Assembly: GCF_003318275.1 (NCBI RefSeq)
Contig: NZ_QOCH01000004.1
Span: 48,173 to 112,172, forward strand
Reading direction: 5' to 3'
Length of the DNA: 64,000 nt
Origin: Marinobacter sp. F3R11
GTDB taxonomy: Bacteria; Pseudomonadota; Gammaproteobacteria; Pseudomonadales; Oleiphilaceae
Below, piece by piece: positions 38,301-45,679 of the stretch (positions are counted from its first letter, which is position 1; every line of letters begins with the position of its first letter). The position numbers and the translations under genes are program-made. The notes beneath the pieces were generated by a model. It was not told where the DNA came from, made no database searches, and was given only the letters and a program-made list of their open reading frames with translations.

Positions 38301-41300
38301 ACCGGGTCGCCGCTGGCCGTGTCTACAAGACCTGAAACAGGGCTATCAACCACCAGCTCATAGCTAACACCATCGTCACCATCAGCTCCGTGATCAATAT
38401 TAAAGGCGCCGGAGAAATCAACGGTGGCTTGGGCGCCCCCAGGTGCACCAATCTGCGCTTCTTCTACCCGGGCCTCATCCAGTTCTACACCGGTCAGATC
38501 CACTTCGGGCACGTCATCAACCACCAATACGCCAAGGCTGCCAGAGCCGGTAACACTGTTAGCGGCGTCCTGCGGGTCTGTGGCAGTCACTGTTAAGTCA
38601 ATCTCTTTCAGTGCGTCATCAGCACCTTGTGCACTGTGCGCTTGTGCGTCGGTTAACTCGTAGTCGAAATCAACTTCCCACACCGCGGGCTGGCCATTGG
38701 CGGTTTCCACCATGGTAGCGCCGTTCAGAATGATCTCACCATGGCCGGGAACCGTGATGGTCTGAGTGCCATCCAGAGCTTCGATGTCCGCCAGGGTGAA
38801 TTCCTGCCCACCAATTTCGATGGAATCAAGTCCGGACGGTGCGGTAATACGCAGTACGCCACTGACTGTATTTGAGCCATCGCCGGTGTTCAGGCCTTGC
38901 TCATGCACAGTGAGTTGACCATTGGCACTGCCATTATCATCCAGCACTTCGATTGTGGGTGCATCCAACACGTGAGCCGTGACGCTGTTGCTGCCAGAGC
39001 TCACTTGCAGGTTCTCAAAACCGGGCTCCGTGCCAGCGTTATCAATAACGCTTTCAATGGTGACAGTAAGCGGCTCGCTCAGCTCCGCGACTGTGTCCGG
39101 GCTGGTATTTACTGCGAAGCTCGCAGAAGCACTACCCCCGCTGACCGTCACGCTTGCGGGTAACGTACCGATATCGCTGGTATTGGCAGCTGCACCGCTC
39201 CAATCCAGATTGACGGTAACGTCTTTACCTGCAACAGCAGGCGCAGGGGCACCGTTGGCATCCACCAGTGTCACGGTGTAGTTAAGTGAGCCACCTTCAA
39301 GTACCGAATCATGATCAACCGTAATCTGTGCATACACAGGATCGATTGTGTCGACAATCTGCGCCGTAGCGCTTGCGCCCGACAGATCCGTCGCTTCAAA
39401 GCTTCCACCATTGATGGCAGTAACTTCTGCAGTCACGCTGTCAGGATCAATGTAAACATCGGAGTCCTGAGTATTGATAAACAAGTCACCGTATCCATTG
39501 GCATCAACCGTTACGGTGTGTTCAGTGCCTTCAACATCTACTGTCAGCGTAACAGTTTCGCCTGCTGCCGGCGGATTGCTCAGCTGGAAATTAAAGGTAA
39601 CGCCAGCGGCGTCTTCGGTGGTATCCGTGGTAGAGACACTGATGGTGGTTGCATCACTGCTATCAACAACCTCTGTACTGGCTTTGCTGCCAAAACTTGA
39701 GTCGTTAATGTGTTCACTGCCGCCGGTTGCGCCTACAACTTCAAACTCCAGGGTTGTACTACCCTGGGTGTAGGGGTCATCTGTACGACTATCAACCTCG
39801 GTGCTGCCACTGACTGCACCAACCGGGATGGTAACTGTCTGGCCATTATCCAGGATGACGTAGAGCGGATTATCCTGCACCGGCGTTTCAACGGTTGCAG
39901 TAACCGTGATTTTATCGCCTTCATTCACTTGTGCAGGGGTGCTTAACCTGATGTCGAGTACAGGCTCAACTGTAATATTCAGATCAGCAGTGCTAGTGCC
40001 ACCATCTGCATCAGCCACCGTGTAGGTGACAGTCGGCACAACGCCGTTGTATTCGGGCTCAGGTACAAAATCATAGCTACCATCTGCGTTCAGTGTCAGC
40101 TCGCCAATACCTGCAATCGTTGCCGTATCGCCGGCATCAAGAGTTTGTCCATCGACAGTGTAGCTACTGATACTAAGCGGGTTATCACTATCCGGGTCGT
40201 TATCATTAGCCAGAACACCATTGGCGCTATCAACCGTTAAGGTGCTGTCTTCATATAATGTGACGGAGTCATCCTGAGCAACCGGCGCAGGGTTGCTGAC
40301 ATTCCAGATAAAATCAGTGTCGGTACTGTTTCCGGATTGGTCGGCAACAGTAATAGTGACGGTATGCTCACCATTACCACCAAACTGGCTGGCAGACTTG
40401 TCGATGGTGCCACTGATAATACCTGTATCGGGGTCGATGCTAAGCCCGTCTGGCAAGCCATTGGCGCTGTAAATGAGGTCCCCGCCATCAATTGCATCGT
40501 TGAAGCTTGAGCCAAGGTCCAGATTAACGATTTCACCATCATCACTAGCCTGGTTATTGACCGGATTAACGACCTCCGGGGGCCTGTTATCGGAGGGCTT
40601 GCTATCGGTGTCTGTGCTGCTGTTGCCAGCCGGGTCTGTAACTGTTGCAATCAGTTCAACTTCTGTCTGTCCAGGGGTGACAGGTACATCCAGCACAATA
40701 CCGTTGTCGATCTCATCCTGCGTCACCGGGCGGTTTATCAACACGTCGCCGTCGCCGTTCTCGACTAAAATGGTATCACCAGGCTCCGTATTGCCGGGGT
40801 CTAGCGTAATGGTACCTTTCACTATGCCGTCGGCGGTGTCGGCTAAATTATAATTGCCGTCCGGATCACTTCCCTCCTCCAGCTCAACCTCAACCGCAGG
40901 CGTGACAATATCAACAGGTTTACTGTCACTGGTCGTACTGCTGTTCCCGGCCGGGTCACTCAGCTCCAGGTTAATTTCAACATCAGTCTGGCCGGGATCA
41001 ACCGGTACATCCACATTGATGCCGTTGTCGATATCATCCTGAGTGACAGGGCGGTTAATCAGTTCATTGCCATTGCCGTCAGTGACGACAATGGTGTCAC
41101 CTGGCTCGGTATCGGGATCGAGGGTGATAACACCAGGTACTTTGCCGTTCGGGATTTCGGATTCGTTGTAGACGCCATCCGGGCCAGCGCCTACTAATTC
41201 AACACTGGCACCAGGGGCTGCATCATCAACCTCATAGGGCCGCTCAGTACCAACCGAAACGGGTGTTCCATTAGGCTCAACACTGTTAACCCGTGCCTGA

Positions 41301-42028
41301 ACCCTGCTGTCTTGTGCCAGTTCACTGCCCGGCACATCAACTTCCCAGGTTTTGCCATCGGGGTTAACGGTGGCGCTATAGTCTTTACCGTTAACCGTAA
41401 CGTTTATTCCATCGCCCGGTTTCGCTCCGCCGCCTACGGTGCCTGTCAGCGTAATAGCCTGCCCGGCTTCAGCGGCATCAATAAGGTCGTCGCCGGCAAT
41501 GACATCAATTGAAATGGTCAGCTGTGACAGTCTGGACCCGCTTTCTGGCTGACTATCATGGGAACCGTGCTCATAGCGCCATTCTCTCGTAAACTCTCTT
41601 TCCGGCAAGCTCATTCCGAACGGACGCAGCACCTCCTGAATGCGTGCAACGGTAAGCGGAGTTATGCCATCTGCTTCAATAATTTCGCCGATACGTACCA
41701 GTTGGACGAAGCTGTGCCCTTCAGGCGCTGAGTCCTGACCTGGCTGCGGGCGCGCATCCACTACCGGTCGTTCTGATGCGTCCAGAGGAGGTACATTTTC
41801 ATTCTGCTCAACAAGTTCACTTCTCTGATCCGCCGTGACTTGCTGTTCGCCAACAAAGGTCAGCTGCTGGTTATCTCCAAAGTCCAGATCAATACGGGCG
41901 CCCTCTTCCAGTATCAGTGTTTCATCAACACCGAGCTGGTCACCAACTGCAAGCACACGACGTTCGCCATTCGCATTCTCTGCCCAGGCTTGTCCTACAA
42001 TAGATACAATAATCGCCAGAGTAGTCAT
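29360..42028 (-). CDS. giant retention-module adhesin (LapA-like, type I secreted), 4222 aa
   Basis: The N-terminal ~110 residues are a retention module (G-Q-A-W-A, V-L-A-V-G-D-Q-L, L-I-L-E-E-G-A-R-I-D-L-D-F) like those that hold LapA-type adhesins in the outer-membrane pore. The following ~3900 residues are bacterial Ig-like, cadherin-like and VCBS-type modules, many with D-x-D-G-D or N-x-D-G-S-Y calcium- and turn-type motifs. Several are near-identical tandem copies. The last ~130 residues (S-T-T-G-D-D-T-L-L-W through N-I-E-V-V-D) resemble a type I secretion target domain; a run of canonical RTX nonapeptides is not obvious. The start at 42028 has a GAGG ribosome binding site. It is the last gene of the exporter operon, 55 bases after the adaptor gene. 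A role in biofilm or surface attachment is expected. No LapD or LapG gene is in the window. Confidence 0.93.
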   Translation of the reverse strand: MTTLAIIVSIVGQAWAENANGERRVLAVGDQLGVDETLILEEGARIDLDFGDNQQLTFVGEQQVTADQRSELVEQNENVPPLDASERPVVDARPQPGQDSAPEGHSFVQLVRIGEIIEADGITPLTVARIQEVLRPFGMSLPEREFTREWRYEHGSHDSQPESGSRLSQLTISIDVIAGDDLIDAAEAGQAITLTGTVGGGAKPGDGINVTVNGKDYSATVNPDGKTWEVDVPGSELAQDSRVQARVNSVEPNGTPVSVGTERPYEVDDAAPGASVELVGAGPDGVYNESEIPNGKVPGVITLDPDTEPGDTIVVTDGNGNELINRPVTQDDIDNGINVDVPVDPGQTDVEINLELSDPAGNSSTTSDSKPVDIVTPAVEVELEEGSDPDGNYNLADTADGIVKGTITLDPGNTEPGDTILVENGDGDVLINRPVTQDEIDNGIVLDVPVTPGQTEVELIATVTDPAGNSSTDTDSKPSDNRPPEVVNPVNNQASDDGEIVNLDLGSSFNDAIDGGDLIYSANGLPDGLSIDPDTGIISGTIDKSASQFGGNGEHTVTITVADQSGNSTDTDFIWNVSNPAPVAQDDSVTLYEDSTLTVDSANGVLANDNDPDSDNPLSISSYTVDGQTLDAGDTATIAGIGELTLNADGSYDFVPEPEYNGVVPTVTYTVADADGGTSTADLNITVEPVLDIRLSTPAQVNEGDKITVTATVETPVQDNPLYVILDNGQTVTIPVGAVSGSTEVDSRTDDPYTQGSTTLEFEVVGATGGSEHINDSSFGSKASTEVVDSSDATTISVSTTDTTEDAAGVTFNFQLSNPPAAGETVTLTVDVEGTEHTVTVDANGYGDLFINTQDSDVYIDPDSVTAEVTAINGGSFEATDLSGASATAQIVDTIDPVYAQITVDHDSVLEGGSLNYTVTLVDANGAPAPAVAGKDVTVNLDWSGAAANTSDIGTLPASVTVSGGSASASFAVNTSPDTVAELSEPLTVTIESVIDNAGTEPGFENLQVSSGSNSVTAHVLDAPTIEVLDDNGSANGQLTVHEQGLNTGDGSNTVSGVLRITAPSGLDSIEIGGQEFTLADIEALDGTQTITVPGHGEIILNGATMVETANGQPAVWEVDFDYELTDAQAHSAQGADDALKEIDLTVTATDPQDAANSVTGSGSLGVLVVDDVPEVDLTGVELDEARVEEAQIGAPGGAQATVDFSGAFNIDHGADGDDGVSYELVVDSPVSGLVDTASGDPVTLVDNNGVVEGHTSSGDVVFTIEVNPATGEVTLTQNRALEHQDPLTPDDAVKITNGAIDLKATAKDGDGDEISNTVNIGDRFVFQDDGPAAVADSSNVTEGGSTTGNVLDNDEPGTDAWANNGNSIVGVISGGGSAVENANVGQAISGLYGTLTLNADGSYTYLANPDSVSAGAEDLFTYTVKDGDGDLAETTLTINVADVMAAPEDTPTSVGESGVAGGSAEASGSEMASGNLSLQAGWSVGTAQSGTSAHGTWAVDTDGTYSYTLTDSTSGDNTSDSFSYTAIDANDNTVINTVTVTIVDDVPQAVADESAVVAEGETLNVDAAGGVLSNDTSGADGWSDTGEVVGIEAGDTGTTATGGVGGRIDGQYGYITLNADGSYEYVSTADAITADAEDVFTYTVRDGDGDETSTTLTIKVADVTGTPADTTTSVEESGLEGGSQEASDNEITSGSLNLQADWSVGAAQSGTSAHGNWTVDTDGTYSYTLTEPTSGDSTSDSFSYTAVDANGNTVTNTVTITINDDQPVAVADVSANVTEGATLNVEANGGVLSNDTAGADGWSNSGSAVIGVRAAGGDTSTEVSSGVASSIAGQYGTLTLNADGSYSYEASANATTADDQDIFVYTVEDADGDRSTTTLTINIADVTGTPAGTTGSVDEAGLTDGSDEASGRDSTTGNLNLQTGWSLDSTSVGDQAGSRGTLTINGDGTYSYTLTSPVDDVDGADETETFTYTAVDQYGNTVENTVTINIVDDEPVVTLTGTSPGNLTVDESDFSGGSVSSTNADFVTGVFDSAYGADGAAAADATVYSLNVSDGTASGVTDTETGTEIHLFMDGDDVVGRVGNDSSGDIAFRIEINESTGAATLTQSRPLEHPDAASHNDELRLTDNAIQLVASATDGDGDTGTASVDVGGKFVFRDDGPSVSAAPTDGTVYEAHLAQGSATIKDASQIEVSNSLNVVFGADGAGDVQFTASTVAGLDTLGLESSGASLNYEISNDGHTLTAYKGNVVDDIKVFVVEITDPQGSPGYEFELLGAIDHVNEYGDSVSGLNLGFENLHITDADGDGTTTDFSVVVIDDAPDPTQAQVHTVDEDSDGTDDANTFATNADATKDNTTIGDGSPGTAAPSHGTATVNNDGTITYTPITNYSGTDTFTYTTVTDNETKTYTVEVTVNPVSDAPGFTDGGNVTTDEDVAVALGLNTPTITDDTQEAGASADFPERLSAITLDGIPSGAQLLDGNSSDALLFAADGSPITVLIQEYLDGDNHLNGLDAGDVDLVLTQDQFNALKVLPPEHDADNFTVTAGVDSYEVDTNGDPVAGVDPASTETSVNVDVVAITDPVKLSINGMEEGSYDATIDEDTAFDLTSVLSASFEDLDGSETRELVIESLPAGSIVNVDGTNTTVGADGKITIPAPDLNDSATDFPVVSITPPKDFSGDIENISVTLKAVDTDSDTDLDSYGGKPGEETSSVTLNLYVEPVAGDVNTSSSLETNEDTAVAFLSGIQVTDDNSDGGSEIITEVSFTVPTDANGAWTITKPSVGENTDWEVVESGGSYTITALGSYDLQDVLGDFEITPPGHSSLDADIEVTVTSKDTQTVNGSPVTHEATTNHNVAITVKPVAERTDSDTDGQDGNDVDMTAGHEYTTEGEEDQWFTLGSESGFNLGGGWSVEDDEQVFAALTPELTADNGIQTNPAGSQFSYTDGSGNTITQTFGGDAVRVPVEYLDSLQFKAPENFSGQFKINVQAVTVDTDDDGGESVEAVSGSAELTNILIKPAADEVTTTVTARVKGDEDDEMPLSIRPSSSDPSETFNVTIDSIPDGAELKYGTDTISKASPGGYTVADNGDGTWKLVIEDFDPVTGDEMKITPPEHSNEPFTLKVETISVDTLEVGGTPYHSESDPFELKINITPKGDADPANVAVKVVGDQSFTEADVDSADGVMLTELLDGTPSLVDTDGSETLSFKLSDLPDGFGVEGATSLGNEEWVFAASELSSVKITTPTNFSGTSAEFTLAAVTTENDGDSLTAEHKVQVRITPSPEATMNLSTGGVEDTPAKLDFSAQQQNGETGETITEVWISKDDLDNAGGYILTYGASGSALDGTESGVTLEDGWYKLDSTAMDNIYLKGGDNWHGNGSFTVQYRVEDPGDDGTVSPASEMSGDQTYNVSVTAVTDQPDLTVTSGDISMTSTGDATINLNIANEGINGGDYDGSEKLTRILLDNVPEGVIVEGADFIGGNQWLFITDDSFGSALTPSISLKVQSEAGGLTDHEISITVTTEDASNGQLKTDSTTVSLTTNFPAGDESQEPAEIIAWEQSEFDPTEDIAFTLNEAFNGEIEDGVTDNGFNITLSNLPVGTVVTGMTSTVIGGETVWTASGTGGNSELQTLMDSITVTPPADWNSNKGNFDFDAKLTTYVPSGLRDDETVNASFDGVQPVSDEPEISISAPAVDEGSDLTFTIDLSNGADDPNWTLVDGKLYLQLDESGIDGTGVLEQGGTALSTSPVSGVAGIADGDYYVIEVTDPASTIALSYTASGDHVSGSVSLSAWTRSRETGSSAVETGTVTQAGVINPVNSGYDFAVADVSGTENASQLVAADKSNVIQLNVTDSGLEDNDGSESIGTVLLRDVPNGFLVYVGDSASDASLADLSNNAGGDGTTNSWLLGNGEIPNYIGIMPPQYWSGTVSDLKLQVTSGENALTEDFVSEKIFDLKVNPQADGVILAPTPSFGEEGDRIVLNLNHELRDPEQIDLLDSSTETLTLEFSGMGEHAAFYVDGSLISGTDKVSYNETSGVYTLSGLTTEDAEKLTFVQAANALNDVRVRAKTVESENGDSSEWTTLDNDPSTWASIDTSGVTEQYSTTGDDTLLWTGEGIDGFGGEDTIQLRFGENLSAQDLTNHLQNIESLDLGIGGSNAVGDSGQGISVQDVLDISGDNEMLTIDGDSEDTVYLSNEWTTDGNSSGGYVTYEGAGGVTVNIAESITNIEVVD
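36040..38040 (-). repeat. three tandem ~660-bp coding repeats inside the adhesin
   Basis: Equivalent segments recur at about 36067, 36748 and 37411, a period of 660-680 bases. Two of them keep long nearly identical DNA stretches (compare 36890-36960 with 37550-37620). Each unit encodes one VCBS-like pair of domains with an L-N-A-D-G-S-Y core and a T-Y-S-Y-T-L-T core. Confidence 0.8.
40590..41210 (-). repeat. two tandem ~300-bp Ig-like coding repeats near the adhesin N-terminus
   Basis: Two copies encode almost the same module: T-I-T-L-D-P, E-P-G-D-T-I, I-N-R-P-V-T-Q-D, D-N-G-I, V-P-V, P-G-Q-T, D-P-A-G-N-S-S-T. The units end in S-D-S-K-P or T-D-S-K-P linkers. Confidence 0.75.
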
Positions 42029-42083
42029 ATGGACCTCATAAAATAGTGATGCATGCAGCTTGAGCGCATGTAAGGAATCTGAT

Positions 42084-43538
42084 TTAGCGCTCGCTCAAAG
42101 CATTGGCTTTAGCGCGCAGCAACGGTTTAAGTAAATAAGATAAAATGCTTTTCTTTCCGGTCATGATGTCGAGTTGCGCCGTCATACCGGGAATAACAGA
42201 TAACTGTTGTGTGGCTTCGTTGTCGGTTGTTACGGCGCGCACCAGATAAAACGTGTTATCACGCTCATCGGTAATGGTGTCGGCACTGATATGTTCGAGC
42301 CTTGCCGAAAGCCCGCCGTAAACAGAAAAGTCATAGGCATGAAGTTTTATCGTCGCGGGTAACCCGGGGCGCAGGAAAGCGATATCCTTGGGTGCAATTT
42401 TGGCCTCAACCAGAAGCCGGTCATCACTGGGCACTATTTCCATGACCGCATTCCCGGGCTGGACAACCCCGCCGATGGTATTCAAAAGCACTCGCTGTAC
42501 TGTGCCATTTACTGGCGAGCGGATCTCCGACAGCCTTACTTTGTCAGCCAATCCGGCGACACTCTTTTCCAGACTGTTTAACTGTGAATTTGCGTCGCTG
42601 AGTTCTGCACGCCACTGATTGCGGGCCGAAGACTCAACCTCCAACAGCCTGGATTCCGCCTCCTGGATACTGGCTTCTACCTGGCGGACACGGGCGGCAG
42701 CCTGAAGCCGCTCACCATCAGCAGCAGCCTGGTCCCGCTGCAGGCGCAGGACTTCTATTTCTGACACAGCTCCAGAGGCTAACAATGGCTGAGTCGCCAG
42801 CAACTCCTGTGTCGACATCTGGTAGGACTTTTCAGCGGCAGACACCTGCGCCTGAACTTCACTTAATTCCTGTTGTCGCTGTGCCCGTTGCTCTCGTGCA
42901 ACTGAAAGTCGATCACGCAACTCATCCAGGCTGGCCTGGTAGTAGCTCTGTTCCTGACGTAAGATCTGCTCTTGCTCAGGTGTGACAGCTTCACTGAAAT
43001 CAAGCTCAAGCGGCTCATTCTGTATCTGAGCACGTAACCGCTTAACTTTTGCAGCCAACGCAAACGCCCGCGCACTGCCTTCCTGGTAGCTGGCAACAAA
43101 CCGGGTGGGATCTATCCGCACCAGCAGGTCGTTCTGCTTTACCTCTGAACCCTCTTCGACAAATACTTCCTCAATCACACCGCCATCTGCCGACTGTATG
43201 ATCTGTAATTGCCGCGACGGAATTATCTTTCCTTCACCACGGGTCACTTCATCTATTGGTGCAAATGCAGCCCAGACGATCAGCAGTGTAAAAGTCAACG
43301 CAATGCCGTATAACAGGCTACGGGCGCGCAGAATGCCTTGTTGCTCTATGGCCTGGTCCGCATCAGCAGACCATTGTTTTGAGTTGTTGCGAAAAGCCGA
43401 GAAAAAAGGCCTGAACAGCCGATCGACAAAACTCCTGCCCCTGGCGCCTGCAGCTTCAGACATCTGCAAACGTTCAAAAGCCTGCTGCTCAAGGTGCTTT
43501 TGATCAGCTTTCTCTACAACCTTAACGTCTTCGCTCAT
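42084..43538 (-). CDS. type I secretion membrane-fusion (adaptor) protein, HlyD/LapC family
   Basis: The 484-residue protein has a cytoplasmic N-terminus of about 75 residues, one transmembrane helix (L-Y-G-I-A-L-T-F-T-L-L-I-V-W-A-A-F), and the family motif P-I-D-E-V-T-R-G-E-G-K-I-I-P. Next come a lipoyl half-motif, a long periplasmic helical hairpin (about residues 150-300), the second lipoyl half (I-R-S-P-V-N-G-T-V-Q-R) and a C-terminal beta-barrel region. It links the inner-membrane ABC exporter to the TolC-type pore. Its start overlaps the ABC gene stop by ATGA. Confidence 0.93.
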   Translation of the reverse strand: MSEDVKVVEKADQKHLEQQAFERLQMSEAAGARGRSFVDRLFRPFFSAFRNNSKQWSADADQAIEQQGILRARSLLYGIALTFTLLIVWAAFAPIDEVTRGEGKIIPSRQLQIIQSADGGVIEEVFVEEGSEVKQNDLLVRIDPTRFVASYQEGSARAFALAAKVKRLRAQIQNEPLELDFSEAVTPEQEQILRQEQSYYQASLDELRDRLSVAREQRAQRQQELSEVQAQVSAAEKSYQMSTQELLATQPLLASGAVSEIEVLRLQRDQAAADGERLQAAARVRQVEASIQEAESRLLEVESSARNQWRAELSDANSQLNSLEKSVAGLADKVRLSEIRSPVNGTVQRVLLNTIGGVVQPGNAVMEIVPSDDRLLVEAKIAPKDIAFLRPGLPATIKLHAYDFSVYGGLSARLEHISADTITDERDNTFYLVRAVTTDNEATQQLSVIPGMTAQLDIMTGKKSILSYLLKPLLRAKANALSER

Positions 43539-45664
43539 TTTGCCCCCCGCTGGATACTTCCCTGCTGGAGCGCCTTTAATACAGACTGCTTCGGACCATC
43601 GGCAACAATTTTCCCCGCATCCATAACGATCAGGCGATCGACCAGATCCAAAAGGCTGGTGCGGTGAGTTATCAATAACAGGGTTTTGCCCTGACTAAGC
43701 TGGTTCAAGCCCTTGCTGACATGATTTTCCAGCATGCTGTCCATGGCACTGGTAGGCTCATCCAGCAACAGAATGCTGCTGTCGGCCATCACAGCCCGGG
43801 CCACTGCAATCGTCTGACGTTGCCCGCCGGACAGACGACTGCCACCTTCACCTACCTGCATCGACAGGCCGTCAGCGTGATCACCTACCAGAGCTTTCAG
43901 GCCAGATATATTGATGGCCTGCATCAGCCGTTCATTGCTGGGGTGTTCTATTCCCAGAGTGACATTGTCGTACACCGTACCGCTGAGTAACTGCACGTCT
44001 TGCGGAATATAACCAATGTTGCGACGTAACTCTGCGGGATCAATCTGGCCTATGTTCACACCATCTATCAGAAGGCTGCCAGAGGTAGGGCGATACAAAC
44101 CGAGAATGAGTTTTTCCAGGGAACTCTTGCCAGATCCAACCCGCCCGAGTATTCCCACCCGTTCGCCAGCCCGGATATGCAGTGATACCTCTGACAGAGC
44201 CTCGCGCTCTTCATCCGGATACTGAAACGTCACGTTGCGCAACTCAATTTCGCCACGCAGTTTGCCACGACTGATTAACTGTTTTCCGGGCACCCGGTCC
44301 TGCTCCGCATCCATGATCTGTTCAACGGAGGTCAGAGCTGTGGCCGCCTGGTAATACTGAGTCAGCAGTGAAGCTGTTTGCGAAACAGGCGCCATGGCAC
44401 GGGAAGACAACATATAGGCCGCAATGAGGCCTCCCTGGCTCAGCTCACCGTTTATCACCAGATAAACCCCGGTGATAATCATCACGACAGAAACAACCTG
44501 CTGAATCCATGACGCACCCGCCCCGACAGACATACCGAGTATGCGTTGCTTGCCCGAGCAGCCCGATAAAAACCGGGTGGATTGCTCCCATGCGTTTTGC
44601 ATACGGCTGGTAGCGTTGAAGCTTTTAAGGGTTGGAGCAGCAACCAGGCTTTCAACCAATCCGGAGTTGCGCTGGGCGCTGGCCTGGCTCATGGTTTCTG
44701 AAAGCTGATGCATGGTGGCCTGTACCGAAAGCGCGTACAGAATGATAACTGCAGCGCCGATCAGTACCGGAATAATCAATACGGGAGAGATCAGGGCAAT
44801 GATGATGACAAACAACAGGAAAAAAGGCAGATCAATCAACGCGGTAACAGTCATTGAGCCGATGAAGGAGCGCACGGACTCAAAAGACTGAACATTGGCA
44901 GCAAATGAACCTACAGAGGATGGTGCGTGCTCAAGGCGGGCGCCCAGAATGCGCTCCATTATACGAGCCGACAATGTGATATCAGCCCGGCTCGCCGCCA
45001 GCTCAACAAACCAGCTGCGCAACAGGCGTAAAGCCAGATCGGCACATATGATAAGAAGCGCTCCCAAAGCGAGCACCCAGAGCGTGTCAGTGGCGTGGTT
45101 CGGTACCACTCTGTCATACACGTTCATGACGAACAGCGGCATCGTCAAGGCAAACAGGTTAATGAAAAAAGCCGCAATCAGAATATCGCGGTACACCGGC
45201 CTGTTGGCCTTGATTACGCTCCAGAACCAATGCCCCTTACCCGCAGCCGGGCTGGTGCCAACCTTGCTCTGGTCCAAACGAAATTCCGGACGACAATAAA
45301 GCGTGACGCCCGAATAACGTTCTTTGAAGCTGGCAAGCTCCAGTTCCTCTACCTGCATGTCCAGTTCCGGCAACAGAACCTGAACTTTCTGGCGCTCCGC
45401 ATCTATGCTTTGCAGCAGGCAGGCTCGATTGCCTTCCAGTAAGACAACACAAGGGAACAGCAAACTATTCAGTCGCTCCAAGGGCTGGCGTACCAGCTTC
45501 ACCTTAATATCAACCCGCTCTGCAGCGCGGGCAAATACAGACGGCGACAAGCGACCGTCAACCAACGGCAGCCCTGCAATCAGCGCATCGCGACTCGTTG
45601 TGGTACCGTTTTCGGCGGCCAGCCACAACAAACAAGCGCTTAAGGAGTCGTCAGTCAGATCCAT
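43535..45664 (-). CDS. type I secretion ABC transporter with C39-like domain (LapB/RtxB family)
   Basis: The protein has 709 residues. Residues 1-130 are a C39-like domain that keeps a Cys (S-A-C-L-L-W-L-A) but has no His in the segment P-C-V-V-L-L-E-G-N where peptidases carry it. It is therefore probably a substrate-binding, non-cleaving domain, as in RTX exporters. Six membrane helices follow (about 155-430). The ATPase domain has Walker A G-R-V-G-S-G-K-S-S, signature L-S-G-G-Q, Walker B I-L-L-L-D-E-P-T-S-A-M-D and a switch His. It lies 15 bases after the outer-membrane gene and overlaps the adaptor gene. Confidence 0.94.
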   Translation of the reverse strand: MDLTDDSLSACLLWLAAENGTTTSRDALIAGLPLVDGRLSPSVFARAAERVDIKVKLVRQPLERLNSLLFPCVVLLEGNRACLLQSIDAERQKVQVLLPELDMQVEELELASFKERYSGVTLYCRPEFRLDQSKVGTSPAAGKGHWFWSVIKANRPVYRDILIAAFFINLFALTMPLFVMNVYDRVVPNHATDTLWVLALGALLIICADLALRLLRSWFVELAASRADITLSARIMERILGARLEHAPSSVGSFAANVQSFESVRSFIGSMTVTALIDLPFFLLFVIIIALISPVLIIPVLIGAAVIILYALSVQATMHQLSETMSQASAQRNSGLVESLVAAPTLKSFNATSRMQNAWEQSTRFLSGCSGKQRILGMSVGAGASWIQQVVSVVMIITGVYLVINGELSQGGLIAAYMLSSRAMAPVSQTASLLTQYYQAATALTSVEQIMDAEQDRVPGKQLISRGKLRGEIELRNVTFQYPDEEREALSEVSLHIRAGERVGILGRVGSGKSSLEKLILGLYRPTSGSLLIDGVNIGQIDPAELRRNIGYIPQDVQLLSGTVYDNVTLGIEHPSNERLMQAINISGLKALVGDHADGLSMQVGEGGSRLSGGQRQTIAVARAVMADSSILLLDEPTSAMDSMLENHVSKGLNQLSQGKTLLLITHRTSLLDLVDRLIVMDAGKIVADGPKQSVLKALQQGSIQRGAK

Positions 45665-45679
45665 AACCGCCTTTCAGGC

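Noticed and set aside
41450..41480. D-A-A-E-A-G in the adhesin considered as a LapG cleavage site
   Set aside because: It is near residue 188, inside the usual first turn of an Ig-like domain rather than just after the retention module.
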